Below, piece by piece: positions 35,047 through 44,042 of a DNA stretch of 64,000 nucleotides (positions are counted from its first letter, which is position 1; each line of letters starts with the position of its first letter). The notes below the pieces were generated by a model, which did no database searches, was not told where the DNA came from, and worked only from the letters and a program-made list of their open reading frames with translations. The stretch is from Rhodobacteraceae bacterium EL53 (GTDB lineage Bacteria > Pseudomonadota > Alphaproteobacteria > Rhodobacterales > Rhodobacteraceae): assembly GCA_900313015.1 (NCBI GenBank), contig OMPR01000010.1, positions 62,001-126,000 of the forward strand, written 5' to 3'. A program made the translations under genes and the position numbers.

Positions 35047-35802
35047 ATGTCACAGGATGCCTTTGCCGAAGCCCCAATGTTATTTGACACTGACGAAGCG
35101 CCGGTGGTGGAGTTACCGCCGGGCCGTTTGCCGTCCTACATCAAAGATCACCGCCAACGCTTGCGGGAACGGTTCATGCAGGGCGGTGCAGTCGCAATGC
35201 CGGACTATGAACTGCTAGAGCTTGTTTTGTTTCGATCCATTCCCCGCAAAGACGTGAAACCTCTTGCACGGCTGTTGCTCGATCAATTTGGGGATTTTAA
35301 CCGTGTACTCACCGCACCCATTGAGCGGCTACAGGATGTTAAAGGGATTGGGGATGCCGTAATCACCGACCTTAAGATTCTAGAGGCTGCTGCCCATCGT
35401 ATGGCGCGTGCCAAGGTGATGCAGCGCCACGTAATGTCAGGTTGGGATGCGTTGCTCGATTATTGCCACACAACGATGGCCCATCGTGAGACGGAACAAT
35501 TCCGGGTGTTCTATCTGGATCGCAAGAACGTGCTTATCGCAGACGAAGAGCAAGCCAAAGGCACGGTTGACCATGTGCCGGTCTATCCCCGTGAAGTTGC
35601 CAAGCGAGCTTTGGAACTTAATGCGTCGGCCTTGATCCTTGTGCACAATCACCCATCAGGGGATCCGACACCGTCACAGGCGGATATCCACATGACACAG
35701 CGCATTCAAAATGCTTGTACCGCATTAGGAATCACGTTGCATGACCATCTGATAATTGGCAAATCGACTGAGCTTAGCTTTCGCTCAGACGGGTATCTCT
35801 AG
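35047..35802 (+). CDS. radC: RadC family protein (JAB/MPN domain)
   Basis: The 251-residue protein has an N-terminal helix-hairpin-helix region (LQDVKGIGDAVITDLKI) and the JAMM metal motif: H200-x-H202 in LVHNHPSGD and D213 in PSQADIH. The biochemical role of RadC is not settled; DNA repair was proposed but is doubtful. The N-terminal region before DHRQRLRERF is poorly conserved. Its stop overlaps the stop of the convergent PBP-OmpA gene. Confidence 0.9.
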   Translation: MSQDAFAEAPMLFDTDEAPVVELPPGRLPSYIKDHRQRLRERFMQGGAVAMPDYELLELVLFRSIPRKDVKPLARLLLDQFGDFNRVLTAPIERLQDVKGIGDAVITDLKILEAAAHRMARAKVMQRHVMSGWDALLDYCHTTMAHRETEQFRVFYLDRKNVLIADEEQAKGTVDHVPVYPREVAKRALELNASALILVHNHPSGDPTPSQADIHMTQRIQNACTALGITLHDHLIIGKSTELSFRSDGYL

Positions 35803-37358
35803 CGCACCCATACTTCGACCCGGCGGTTAACTTGGCGTCCCCAATCACTGTCGTCACATGCCATGGGAAGCGCTTCGCCAAAAGCCTGAACGCTAATCTC
35901 AATTCGATCAAGGTTCGCTGTTTCTGCTGCTTTCAAAACAGCGTCACGCACCGATTCAGCGCGTTTCTGCGCAATCTTTGCATTCCCGGCCGCGTTCCCA
36001 TCGCCATCACTGAAGCCCACAAACATCAACTGATGGGCATCATAGCGCCCCGCCTCCAGCGCTTGGGCCAGTTGCTGAATATTGGCCCGTGATTGGGCAT
36101 CGGGGCGCGATGAGCCGGCCTCAAATCGAAAAGATGTAGTGAGCCGTGCCAAGGGGCTAAGAACCTCGACCGCCCTCTGGATTTCTTCAAGCGGAACTTC
36201 TTCACCGGCGGCAGCGATGGCATTTGCGAATCTGTCGCCCTGTGCATTGAGGTGAATCAGTTCCGGTGTCTGATCCACGAACCCAGCGCGACGAATGACC
36301 ACCTGAGCAGCAGGGCTTCGGGTATAGGCCAGAAACTCACGCGCGATTTTGGGCAATCTGCGTTCCGGCAGATAGAGGAACATCGGGGAATTCAGCGGGT
36401 AATCCTCGGTTTTGATTGTGCGTCGTGTGGCGGACAGGGAAAATCCGCAAGATCCGGTCAGCGTAAGGGCGCGTGCCGTTCCAGTATCCGCGAAACTGGC
36501 AATGCCCATTCCAAACGGATCGGTTGAGATAGCCCGGGCCAGATCACTACCGCGTTTATGTCGCCGAATGGTTGGGGATAATGGTTTTTTTGTCGGCTTT
36601 AACAAACGATCTTCGACGGCTTGCGCCAAACCGGACCCAAATGCAGGCAAATGCAAGGAAATCGGGGCATCAGGACCACCAAGATCTGCCCAATTCGTAA
36701 TCTCACCTGCAAAGACTTGGGCCAGTTCGGGTGTCGAGATGCGCTGGACCGGATTGTTCGGGGCAACCACTGGAACCATCGCATCCAATGCCAGAACCCT
36801 GCTGCGGTTGGATTTGGTCATATCGCCCATGCCCGCCTCACGCGCGCGTTTCTGTTCCGAGGGCCGGATTTCGCGCAGAGCCATCACGACATCGGCTTCA
36901 TTTGCAAGAAGATCAGCAAAGCCTTCGTCGGTAGTCGTCACACGAAAGGTAATCGCCGCCAGCGGACGGGTCCTATTTGGTTGAAACAGTTCATAGACAA
37001 AATGCGTCTCATCCAGTGTTTCACGTTTCGTACGCAACCTATTCCTAAGGGCGAATCCTTCGATTAAGGCCGGAACAAGCACCTCAGCCATTGACGCTGA
37101 CCCTGAAAAGGCGAGTTCCGCAACAAAATCGACGAGGCTGGGGCAGGCGGGACCTTCGCAGGATACACCCGATCCATCGACAGTGAGTTCGCCATATTTG
37201 GTTTCGACACGATAGAATTCTCCATCGAAGCCCAACAGGGTGCCTTCGATTTCGACCTTACCATCGCGGGAGGTCAACGTGATGTCCTGTGCCAATGCGG
37301 CTTGGACAGATCCGAAAAGAAAGAGTGCGGCTGAAACCGCCGCACGAAGCCAAGCCAT
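35799..37358 (-). CDS. Exported phosphate-binding-like protein fused to a C-terminal OmpA domain
   Basis: The 519-residue protein has a signal peptide (to about residue 23, ending ALA-QD), a PBP-like region resembling phosphate-binding proteins (about 90-370, with VMALREIRPSE, VPVVAPNNPVQRIST and VFAGEITNWADLGG), and a C-terminal OmpA-like domain (about 400-519, with RYDAHQLMFVGFSDGDGN and NRRVEVWVR). The OmpA part would bind peptidoglycan in the periplasm. It is preceded by a 25-base gap after the unknown exported gene, so the two form one operon. I infer an envelope sensor or retention role, not transport. Confidence 0.8.
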   Translation of the reverse strand: MAWLRAAVSAALFLFGSVQAALAQDITLTSRDGKVEIEGTLLGFDGEFYRVETKYGELTVDGSGVSCEGPACPSLVDFVAELAFSGSASMAEVLVPALIEGFALRNRLRTKRETLDETHFVYELFQPNRTRPLAAITFRVTTTDEGFADLLANEADVVMALREIRPSEQKRAREAGMGDMTKSNRSRVLALDAMVPVVAPNNPVQRISTPELAQVFAGEITNWADLGGPDAPISLHLPAFGSGLAQAVEDRLLKPTKKPLSPTIRRHKRGSDLARAISTDPFGMGIASFADTGTARALTLTGSCGFSLSATRRTIKTEDYPLNSPMFLYLPERRLPKIAREFLAYTRSPAAQVVIRRAGFVDQTPELIHLNAQGDRFANAIAAAGEEVPLEEIQRAVEVLSPLARLTTSFRFEAGSSRPDAQSRANIQQLAQALEAGRYDAHQLMFVGFSDGDGNAAGNAKIAQKRAESVRDAVLKAAETANLDRIEISVQAFGEALPMACDDSDWGRQVNRRVEVWVR

Positions 37359-37383
37359 GAGAATCCTGAAAGTAACCTGCGAT

Positions 37384-38385
37384 TTACTTGCTGGCGATTT
37401 TCAGGTCTTCGACAAGATTATTCAACACTATAAAGTCACCTGTAGCCGTGCAATTGGGTATTGACAGCGACAGGTCACGCGTTCGCAAGGGATTACCTGC
37501 GCGCATTTCAAAGGATTGGGCCACAAAATCACGGCTGCAGTTGTCATTGGTGACTTCGGTTTCGATGCTTAGGGCGATGGATCCCGAACGGTCGGAGCCC
37601 GCCATCGGATAGGAGTAAATTTCAACCAGCTTGGGCGCTAGCGTGTCAACAATGCCCAATTGGGTTGACATACCTTGCCCTTGGGTTGTTGCACCAGACC
37701 ACACATGACCGGTCTCACCATAGCCCGCTCCAAACTCACGGGCATGAATTTGAAACCCTGCAGGGCCATCCCATTGAAGAGCAACGCGACCAAACTCAGC
37801 CAGATCTTCGACCTGTCTCATGGCAACAGCGCCTATGCCGTTTCCGAAATCGACTACAAATACAGCGTTTTCACTGAGCGCGGGAATCGTAACCTTCAAC
37901 TGCCCCTCTAAATCTGTGGTTTCAGTAAAGATCAATCCACTGTGGTGCACCGTAACGCGTTGGTTGCCATAACAAGGCGCGTCTATGGACAGCGCGACGT
38001 TCGCCATTGGGGCAGCGGTTGTGGTTGTTGTGATGGCGCATCCCAATTGCGGAATGTCAGGATCAAACGGGGTTTGTGGCAATACATCGTGAGTCGAGGT
38101 CAGAGCCCGCCCAACATGATCGTATTCCAGTGATACATGAGATAGGCGTCGGGGCGCCGGTAGATTCGGTCGTGCCGAGGTCAGTGTAATGTCTTGCACA
38201 TCGAAAATGGCATAGTCATCAACATCCGAAACGCCGTGCGGTTCTAACACTGCCTGTTGAATAGACATTGGCTTTGGCGATTGAGGGGCACGGTAAATCG
38301 GTACTGAGTGCTGCATCAAATAACCGATTCCAAGGGCGCAACACAGGGTGCCCCCAACGGTTAGAATCTTTAGTTTCGGAATCAT
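37384..38385 (-). CDS. Exported protein of unknown function
   Basis: The 333-residue protein has one N-terminal membrane segment (about residues 7-25) and a periplasmic body with no domain I recognise. It includes six or more cysteines outside the membrane segment and a Thr-rich stretch (ITTTTTAAP). The final lines (NCTATGDFIVLNNLVEDL) and many short beta-type motifs suggest a beta-rich fold. Similar proteins sit beside secA in roseobacters and have been loosely labelled translocase, but nothing in the sequence supports that. It is followed 25 bases later by the PBP-OmpA gene in the same direction. Confidence 0.65.
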   Translation of the reverse strand: MIPKLKILTVGGTLCCALGIGYLMQHSVPIYRAPQSPKPMSIQQAVLEPHGVSDVDDYAIFDVQDITLTSARPNLPAPRRLSHVSLEYDHVGRALTSTHDVLPQTPFDPDIPQLGCAITTTTTAAPMANVALSIDAPCYGNQRVTVHHSGLIFTETTDLEGQLKVTIPALSENAVFVVDFGNGIGAVAMRQVEDLAEFGRVALQWDGPAGFQIHAREFGAGYGETGHVWSGATTQGQGMSTQLGIVDTLAPKLVEIYSYPMAGSDRSGSIALSIETEVTNDNCSRDFVAQSFEMRAGNPLRTRDLSLSIPNCTATGDFIVLNNLVEDLKIASK

Positions 38386-38424
38386 TGCTCACTCCATGGC
38401 CTGTTGGCTCAAACAGAGTGTCAT

Positions 38425-38452
38425 TAAAAAAGACGGCCAGTTTGTGGCCGCC
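38425..38452 (-). terminator. Intrinsic terminator after secA
   Basis: On the minus strand GGCGGCCA (38445-38452) pairs with TGGCCGTC (38432-38439) around CAAAC, followed by seven T residues. It lies 37 bases past the secA stop and ahead of the next minus-strand gene. Confidence 0.8.
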
Positions 38453-38488
38453 TTGGGGAGTCATTTTGTCAGTGTCGTGGCGCTCGGC

Positions 38489-41179
38489 TTAGGCGAGGCG
38501 CCCGTGACAATGTTTGAATTTGAGGCCTGACCCACAGGGGCATTTGTCATTCCGCGAGGGGTTACCCCATGTCGAGATGTCATTTTCGTCAAACCCATCA
38601 AGCGGGGCTTCAACCGGCTCTGCCTCGGGAGCCGCAGGCGCCTGCATCTGGGCCTGTTGCGCTGCCATTTGCGCCAACATCTCGCGCTGCTCTTCTTCAC
38701 TGAGCGGGCGCACCATGCCTAACTGCTGGCTGACGTTTTCCCGCAGGCTGTCCAGCATGGTTTCAAACAACTGGAAGCTTTCGTTTTTGTATTCGTTCAG
38801 CGGATCACGCTGTGCATATCCACGGAACCCAACAACTGAACGCAGGTGCTCTAGTGTCAAAAGATGTTCGCGCCATTTGGTGTCAATTGACTGCAGCAGC
38901 ACCTGTTTTTCGATGTTGCGCATGTTCTCTGGGCCAAAGGCGACGGCTTTCTTGGCCATCTGCTCATCAGTCGCCTTGATCAGGCGATCGCGAATTTCCT
39001 CATCATCGACGCCCTCTTCAGCAGCCCATTCGATAACGGGCACGTCAATGCCCAGCTTTTCAATGACAGCTGCATATAGACCCTCGGTGTCCCACTGGTC
39101 AGCATAAGATTTTGGCGGCATATATTGATCAATTAAATCGTCAATCACCTGCTCGCGCATATCCGAGACGATTTCCGCCAGATCTTCGGCAGCCATGATT
39201 TCGCGCCGCTGGTTAAAGATAACCTTACGCTGGTCGTTCATCACATCATCGAATTTGAGCACGTTTTTACGCATGTCAAAGTTGCGGCCTTCAACTTTTG
39301 CCTGAGCGCGCTCGAGCGATTTGTTCACCCACGGGTGGATGATCGCTTCGCCTTCTTGCATGCCTAATGTCTTGAGCACTTTTTCAAGCCGCTCAGATCC
39401 GAAGATCCGCATCAGATCGTCTTCGAGGCTGAGGAAGAACACTGTCTTGCCTGGGTCACCCTGGCGTCCGGATCGACCCCGCAGCTGATTATCGATACGG
39501 CGGCTTTCGTGCCGTTCCGACGCCATCACATAAAGACCGCCAGCATCCAGAACCTTTTGTTTTTCTTCTGCGTGCCTTGCCTCTTCGGCGGCGCGCAGTT
39601 CAGCGGGATCGGCTTCGGGGTTTTCGGCCAAAGCCGCCAACACCTTCATCTCGACGTTGCCGCCCAACTGAATATCGGTCCCGCGACCCGCCATGTTGGT
39701 CGCGATGGTAACCGCACCAAGATGACCGGCTTCGGCGACGATCTGCGCCTCTTTTTCGTGCTGGCGCGCGTTCAGGACGTTATGTTTGATCCCCTCGGCG
39801 GTCAGCATCTGGCTGAGCATTTCGGATTTCTCGATCGAAGTTGTCCCGGCCAGAACTGGTTGACCTTTTTCGTGGCCGATTTTGATCTGATTGATCATGG
39901 CCTGATATTTTTCAGTGGCCGTGCGATAGACTTGGTCGTCTTTGTCGATACGCGCGATCGGTTTGTTGGTCGGCACTTCAACAACACCCAAGCCATAGAT
40001 TTCAGCGAATTCTTCTGCTTCGGTCAGTGCGGTACCAGTCATGCCGCTCAGCTTGTTGTACAGGCGGAAATAGTTCTGGAATGTGACCGAGGCCAGCGTC
40101 ACGTTTTCAGGTTGAATCTGGGCGTTCTCTTTGGCTTCAATTGCCTGATGCAGACCATCTGACAAACGACGGCCCGGCATCATGCGGCCGGTGAATTCGT
40201 CGATCAGTACAACTTCGCCATCGCGAACGATGTAATCTTTGTCTCGCTGGAACAGTTTGTGGGCACGCAGCCCTTGGTTGACGTGGTGCACCACGGTGGT
40301 GCTTTCGGGGTCATACAGCGACTGGCCTTCGGGCAGCAGACCACGGGCAACCAACTGTTGTTCCAAAAACTCGTTGCCGTCGTCGGTAAAGGTAACGTTG
40401 CGTGTCTTTTCGTCCAGTTCATAATGTTCGTCTGTCAGCGACGGCAGCAAAGCGTCGATAGCAACGTACAGTTCTGACCGGTCCTGAGCAGGGCCCGAGA
40501 TGATAAGCGGGGTCCGCGCTTCGTCGATAAGGATCGAGTCGACCTCGTCCACAATCGCAAAATTGTGTTGTTTTTGGAAAACTTCGGCTAGATCGGACTT
40601 CATGTTGTCGCGCAGGTAGTCAAAACCCAGCTCGTTGTTCGTTGCATAGGTGATGTCTGATTCGTATGCGACCAGCTTTTCATCCTCGGGTTGGCCGGAC
40701 CAAATCACGCCAGTGGTCATGCCCAAAGCAGCAAAAACCTTGCCCATCCATTCTGAGTCACGCTTTGCCAGGTACTCGTTCACGGTGACGACGTGTACAC
40801 CCTTGCCTGTTAACGCGTTCAGATAGGCTGGCAACGTCGCGACAAGGGTTTTTCCCTCACCGGTTTTCATTTCCGAGATATTGCCCTGATGCAGGAAAAT
40901 TCCGCCCATCAACTGGGTATCAAAGGCGCGCAGGCCCAAGGCCCGCTTTGCGCCTTCGCGGCAGTTTGCAAAGGCTTCTGGCAACAAGGCATCCAGATCT
41001 TCGCCTTCAACCGCGCGCTTGCGCAGTTCTTGGGTCTTTTCGATCAGGCCAGCATCAGAGAGTTTTTCGAACTCTTCTTCCAACGCGTTGATCTTGGCGA
41101 TCAGCGGGCGGGTGGCTTTGATTTTGCGGTCGTTCGGCGTTCCGAAGACCTTTTTGGCAAGCGTTCCAAATCCCAGCAT
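38489..41179 (-). CDS. secA: Preprotein translocase ATPase SecA
   Basis: The 896-residue motor protein drives Sec export through SecYEG. It has the Walker A site TGEGKT (106-111), the DEAD-like segment [16 protein letters not shown], the motif [16 protein letters not shown] and [10 protein letters not shown], and ends with the zinc tail [14 protein letters not shown] that binds SecB. ATG 41179 is chosen, with GGAG 5 bases before it; the open frame extends upstream to 41284 but that part is unconserved. It is preceded by a plausible TTGACA promoter and transcribed alone. A terminator follows. Confidence 0.97.
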   Translation of the reverse strand: MLGFGTLAKKVFGTPNDRKIKATRPLIAKINALEEEFEKLSDAGLIEKTQELRKRAVEGEDLDALLPEAFANCREGAKRALGLRAFDTQLMGGIFLHQGNISEMKTGEGKTLVATLPAYLNALTGKGVHVVTVNEYLAKRDSEWMGKVFAALGMTTGVIWSGQPEDEKLVAYESDITYATNNELGFDYLRDNMKSDLAEVFQKQHNFAIVDEVDSILIDEARTPLIISGPAQDRSELYVAIDALLPSLTDEHYELDEKTRNVTFTDDGNEFLEQQLVARGLLPEGQSLYDPESTTVVHHVNQGLRAHKLFQRDKDYIVRDGEVVLIDEFTGRMMPGRRLSDGLHQAIEAKENAQIQPENVTLASVTFQNYFRLYNKLSGMTGTALTEAEEFAEIYGLGVVEVPTNKPIARIDKDDQVYRTATEKYQAMINQIKIGHEKGQPVLAGTTSIEKSEMLSQMLTAEGIKHNVLNARQHEKEAQIVAEAGHLGAVTIATNMAGRGTDIQLGGNVEMKVLAALAENPEADPAELRAAEEARHAEEKQKVLDAGGLYVMASERHESRRIDNQLRGRSGRQGDPGKTVFFLSLEDDLMRIFGSERLEKVLKTLGMQEGEAIIHPWVNKSLERAQAKVEGRNFDMRKNVLKFDDVMNDQRKVIFNQRREIMAAEDLAEIVSDMREQVIDDLIDQYMPPKSYADQWDTEGLYAAVIEKLGIDVPVIEWAAEEGVDDEEIRDRLIKATDEQMAKKAVAFGPENMRNIEKQVLLQSIDTKWREHLLTLEHLRSVVGFRGYAQRDPLNEYKNESFQLFETMLDSLRENVSQQLGMVRPLSEEEQREMLAQMAAQQAQMQAPAAPEAEPVEAPLDGFDENDISTWGNPSRNDKCPCGSGLKFKHCHGRLA

Positions 41180-41287
41180 GTTCACTCCAACGGATCTATC
41201 TTTACGGTGCAATTCGACAGGGTTGTTCCATTTGCGCTCAACCCATAGATACGGGGGTGCAGGTGGTCCTGTCCAAGGCTTCAAAGC

Positions 41288-41316
41288 GATGTAAGCGGCG
41301 GACCAAACAGTGTCAA
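41288..41316 (-). promoter_or_regulatory. Likely sigma-70 promoter of secA
   Basis: On the minus strand TTGACA (41311-41316) is followed after 17 bases by TACATC (41288-41293). The expected leader is about 100 bases, with the divergent parvulin gene starting at 41356. Confidence 0.5.
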
Positions 41317-41355
41317 CGCCGCGCCCCGTCGCGGTCCGAGAATAGGATGATTTGA

Positions 41356-42207
41356 ATGCCCAAAGGCCTCACTTTTTTGCCAACACTAGCTGTTGTCGCG
41401 CTGATGGCTATGCCCTTGGCGGCTGAGACGAAACCAGACGCAGATACAATCGTTGCGACCGTGAATGGCGAAGAGATCACATTGGGTCACATGATTGTTG
41501 CACGTGCGGCACTGCCACAGCAGTATCAGCAACTTCCTGACAAGGTGCTTTATGATGCCATCTTGGATCAGTTGGTTCAGCAAAGTCTGTTAAAGCAATC
41601 GCGTGGGAACAATATCCCCAAACATGTTGCACTGGCGCTTGAGAATGAAAAACGCTCATTGCTTGCAGCGGATATGCTGGAAGAAATCATGAGCACCGTC
41701 ACAACGGAAACAGCCATTCAGGCGGCCTATGATACGAAATACGCCGACGGCTTTGGTGGTGAAGAGTTCAATGCCTCGCATATTCTGGTCGAAAGCGAAG
41801 ATCAGGCCAAAGCCATCAAAGCAGAGTTGGACAACGGCGCTGACTTTGCGGCAACCGCCAAAGAAAAATCGACAGGACCCTCGGGCCCCGGTGGCGGATC
41901 ACTCGGGTGGTTTGGAAAAGGTGCCATGGTTCCGGAATTCGAAGAGGCCGTTTTGAAGCTGAAGCCGGGGCAGATTTCCGATCCTGTTCAAACCCAATTT
42001 GGCTGGCACGTGCTGATCTTGAATGACAAACGCAAGAGCAAAGCACCCGAACTTGCCCAAGTGCAAGAAGAGCTGGCGTCTGAAATTCAGCAAGAAGCGA
42101 TCGACGCAAGAATTGCAGAGTTAACCAAAGCCGGCAAAATTGACCGCATTCAGATCGAGGGTTTGGCGCCAGACGTTCTGCGCGACGTCGAGCTTTTGCA
42201 GGAGTAA
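41356..42207 (+). CDS. Exported parvulin-type peptidyl-prolyl isomerase
   Basis: The 283-residue protein has a signal peptide (cleavage near PLAA-ET), an N-terminal chaperone region (SurA/PrsA-like) and a rotamase domain at about 137-230, with [38 protein letters not shown] and [10 protein letters not shown]. It assists folding of exported proteins in the periplasm. Being divergent from secA, it fits the export theme. Start ATG 41356 follows AGGAT; argJ follows 6 bases after the stop. Confidence 0.9.
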   Translation: MPKGLTFLPTLAVVALMAMPLAAETKPDADTIVATVNGEEITLGHMIVARAALPQQYQQLPDKVLYDAILDQLVQQSLLKQSRGNNIPKHVALALENEKRSLLAADMLEEIMSTVTTETAIQAAYDTKYADGFGGEEFNASHILVESEDQAKAIKAELDNGADFAATAKEKSTGPSGPGGGSLGWFGKGAMVPEFEEAVLKLKPGQISDPVQTQFGWHVLILNDKRKSKAPELAQVQEELASEIQQEAIDARIAELTKAGKIDRIQIEGLAPDVLRDVELLQE

Positions 42208-42213
42208 AAGAAC

Positions 42214-43440
42214 GTGGCCAATATCACAAAAATCTCGCCGCTGGCGCCAGCGCATTTTCCACAGTTGCCGGTTATTGCAGGGGTACGTTTTGCTACTGCA
42301 GCAGCTGGCGTAAAGTATCAGGGCCGAACAGATGTGATGTTGGCCGTTCTCGATTCAGGAACCACTGTTGCGGGCACCTTTACGCGCTCTGCAACGCGCT
42401 CTGCGCCTGTTCTGGATTGCCAAGCCAAGATTGGGGGCGCCAGTGATGGTCCCGCCGCAATTCTGGTGAACTCAGGCAATTCTAACGCTTTTACGGGCCA
42501 TTATGGGCAGACCTCAGTCGCCACCTTGACCCAATCGGTTTCCGATATCACGGGCGTTTCAACAGACCGTGTCTTCACCTCGTCAACAGGCGTGATCGGG
42601 GAACCGCTGCCGCATGATCGGATTATTGCGCAACTGGAGGACTTGAATGGCGCTTTGTCCACAGAGTCCGTTGAGGCGGCCGCCCAAGCGATCATGACCA
42701 CAGATACCTTTGCAAAAGGGGCTAGCGCCCAAGTTGAAATCAACGGCAAAACCGTATCAATTGCGGGCATTGCCAAGGGTTCAGGTATGATCGCGCCAGA
42801 TATGGCGACCATGCTGGTCTATATTTTTACGGATGCAAAAGTGGATCAGACCTCCCTACAGCAGAGCGTAAGCGGGCTGACGGATACGACGTTCAACTGC
42901 ATCACAGTAGACAGCGACACGTCGACTTCGGATACGTTGCTGGTCTGCGCGACCGGTGCCTCTGGCGTAGATGCGTCAGGGAATGCGGCGTTCACCCAAG
43001 CCCTGAACGAAGTGATGCTGGATCTCTCGCAGCAGGTTGTGCGTGACGGAGAAGGCGCAACAAAATTCATTGAAATTCGCGTGACAGGTGCGGCGTCCGA
43101 TGCAGATGCCAAAGTGCATGGCTTGGCGATTGCAAATTCCCCATTGGTCAAGACCGCTATCGCGGGCGAAGATGCCAATTGGGGCCGTGTTGTCATGGCG
43201 ATCGGAAAATCGGGTGCGGCTGCTGATCGCGACCTACTCAATATCTCCTTTGGCGATATTTTGGTGGCTGAAAAAGGGTGGGTCAGCCCATCCTACAGCG
43301 AGGACGAAGCCGCTGTGTACATGAAGGCACAAGATCTGGTGATCGCTGTGGACCTTGGGTTGGGGGCAGGGTCTTCGACAGTTTGGACCTGCGATTTGAC
43401 CCATGGGTATATCGAAATCAACGCGGATTACCGGTCGTGA
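42214..43440 (+). CDS. argJ: Bifunctional ornithine acetyltransferase/N-acetylglutamate synthase
   Basis: The 408-residue protein recycles acetyl groups between ornithine and glutamate in arginine synthesis. It is autocleaved into two chains at the motif PDMATMLVY, where T199 becomes the new N-terminal nucleophile. Other conserved parts are LVNSGNSNAFTG and FTSSTGVIGEPLP. GTG start after GGAG with 9-base spacing. It overlaps the MutT-like gene by GTGA. Confidence 0.95.
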   Translation: MANITKISPLAPAHFPQLPVIAGVRFATAAAGVKYQGRTDVMLAVLDSGTTVAGTFTRSATRSAPVLDCQAKIGGASDGPAAILVNSGNSNAFTGHYGQTSVATLTQSVSDITGVSTDRVFTSSTGVIGEPLPHDRIIAQLEDLNGALSTESVEAAAQAIMTTDTFAKGASAQVEINGKTVSIAGIAKGSGMIAPDMATMLVYIFTDAKVDQTSLQQSVSGLTDTTFNCITVDSDTSTSDTLLVCATGASGVDASGNAAFTQALNEVMLDLSQQVVRDGEGATKFIEIRVTGAASDADAKVHGLAIANSPLVKTAIAGEDANWGRVVMAIGKSGAAADRDLLNISFGDILVAEKGWVSPSYSEDEAAVYMKAQDLVIAVDLGLGAGSSTVWTCDLTHGYIEINADYRS

Positions 43441-43856
43441 CGTCCGAGAGTAAGCCATTGAAAGTGGTCCTGGTTTCCGCCGTTGCCCTGATCGATGTAG
43501 AGGGGCGCGTGCTGCTTGCACAACGCCCCGAAGGCAAATCGATGGCTGGCCTTTGGGAATTCCCAGGCGGCAAGGTCGAAGTCGGAGAGACGCCAGAACA
43601 GGCCTTGATCCGTGAATTGGAGGAGGAACTGGGGATCAACACTTGGGCTTCTTGTTTGGCGCCGCTCACGTTCGCCAGCCATGCCTATGATGATTTTCAC
43701 TTGTTAATGCCCCTCTTTGCCTGCCGAAAATGGGAAGGAATCCCCCAGTCACGCGAAAACCAAGCCCTGAAATGGGTGCGGGCCAATGAGTTGCGCAACT
43801 ATCCCATGCCCGAAGCGGATGTTCCACTTGTACCGATTCTTCGGGATTGGCTGTAA
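43437..43856 (+). CDS. mutT: MutT-type (8-oxo-dGTP diphosphatase-like) NUDIX hydrolase
   Basis: The 139-residue protein starts TSESKPLKVVLVSAVALID and has the Nudix box GGKVEVGETPEQALIRELEEELG. It has the short size and WEFPGGKVE context of MutT, which cleans oxidised guanine nucleotides from the pool. The GTG start overlaps the argJ stop (GTGA), a gene order also seen in other alphaproteobacteria as I recall it. A thiamine-type or other substrate cannot be excluded. Confidence 0.85.
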   Translation: MTSESKPLKVVLVSAVALIDVEGRVLLAQRPEGKSMAGLWEFPGGKVEVGETPEQALIRELEEELGINTWASCLAPLTFASHAYDDFHLLMPLFACRKWEGIPQSRENQALKWVRANELRNYPMPEADVPLVPILRDWL

Positions 43857-43932
43857 TTGTCTTTGCATAAGGACATCTAAAGTTGCTTTGAGCGCGATTG
43901 GTGATGTGAGCCAGTATTTTCCCGTTAAATGT

Positions 43933-43964
43933 AAAACAGGGCAGCAATATTGCTTCCCTGTTTT
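43933..43964. terminator. Bidirectional hairpin between mutT and infB
   Basis: AAAACAGGG (43933-43941) pairs with CCCTGTTTT (43956-43964) and the inner AGCAAT pairs with ATTGCT. The A-run and T-run on either side let it work on both strands. On the plus strand it ends the argJ-mutT operon. Confidence 0.8.
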
Positions 43965-43988
43965 GTTTCTGGGATATGGCTCACAAAC

Positions 43989-44021
43989 AAAAACGGCGAC
44001 CATGTTTCCATGATCGCCGTT
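43989..44021 (-). terminator. Intrinsic terminator after infB
   Basis: On the minus strand AACGGCGATCATG pairs with CATGGTCGCCGTT with one wobble around a GAAA loop and is followed by five T residues. It lies 22 bases past the infB stop codon and ends the rimP-nusA-ylxR-infB operon. Confidence 0.88.
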
Positions 44022-44042
44022 GAATTTGTTCTGATATAAAAA

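Noticed and set aside
35799-37358. Role as a phosphate ABC importer binding protein (PstS)
   Set aside because: No pst genes are adjacent and the protein carries an OmpA peptidoglycan-binding tail, so transport is not supported.
39509-40162. 217-codon open frame opposite secA
   Set aside because: Antisense to secA, composition typical of a reverse shadow.
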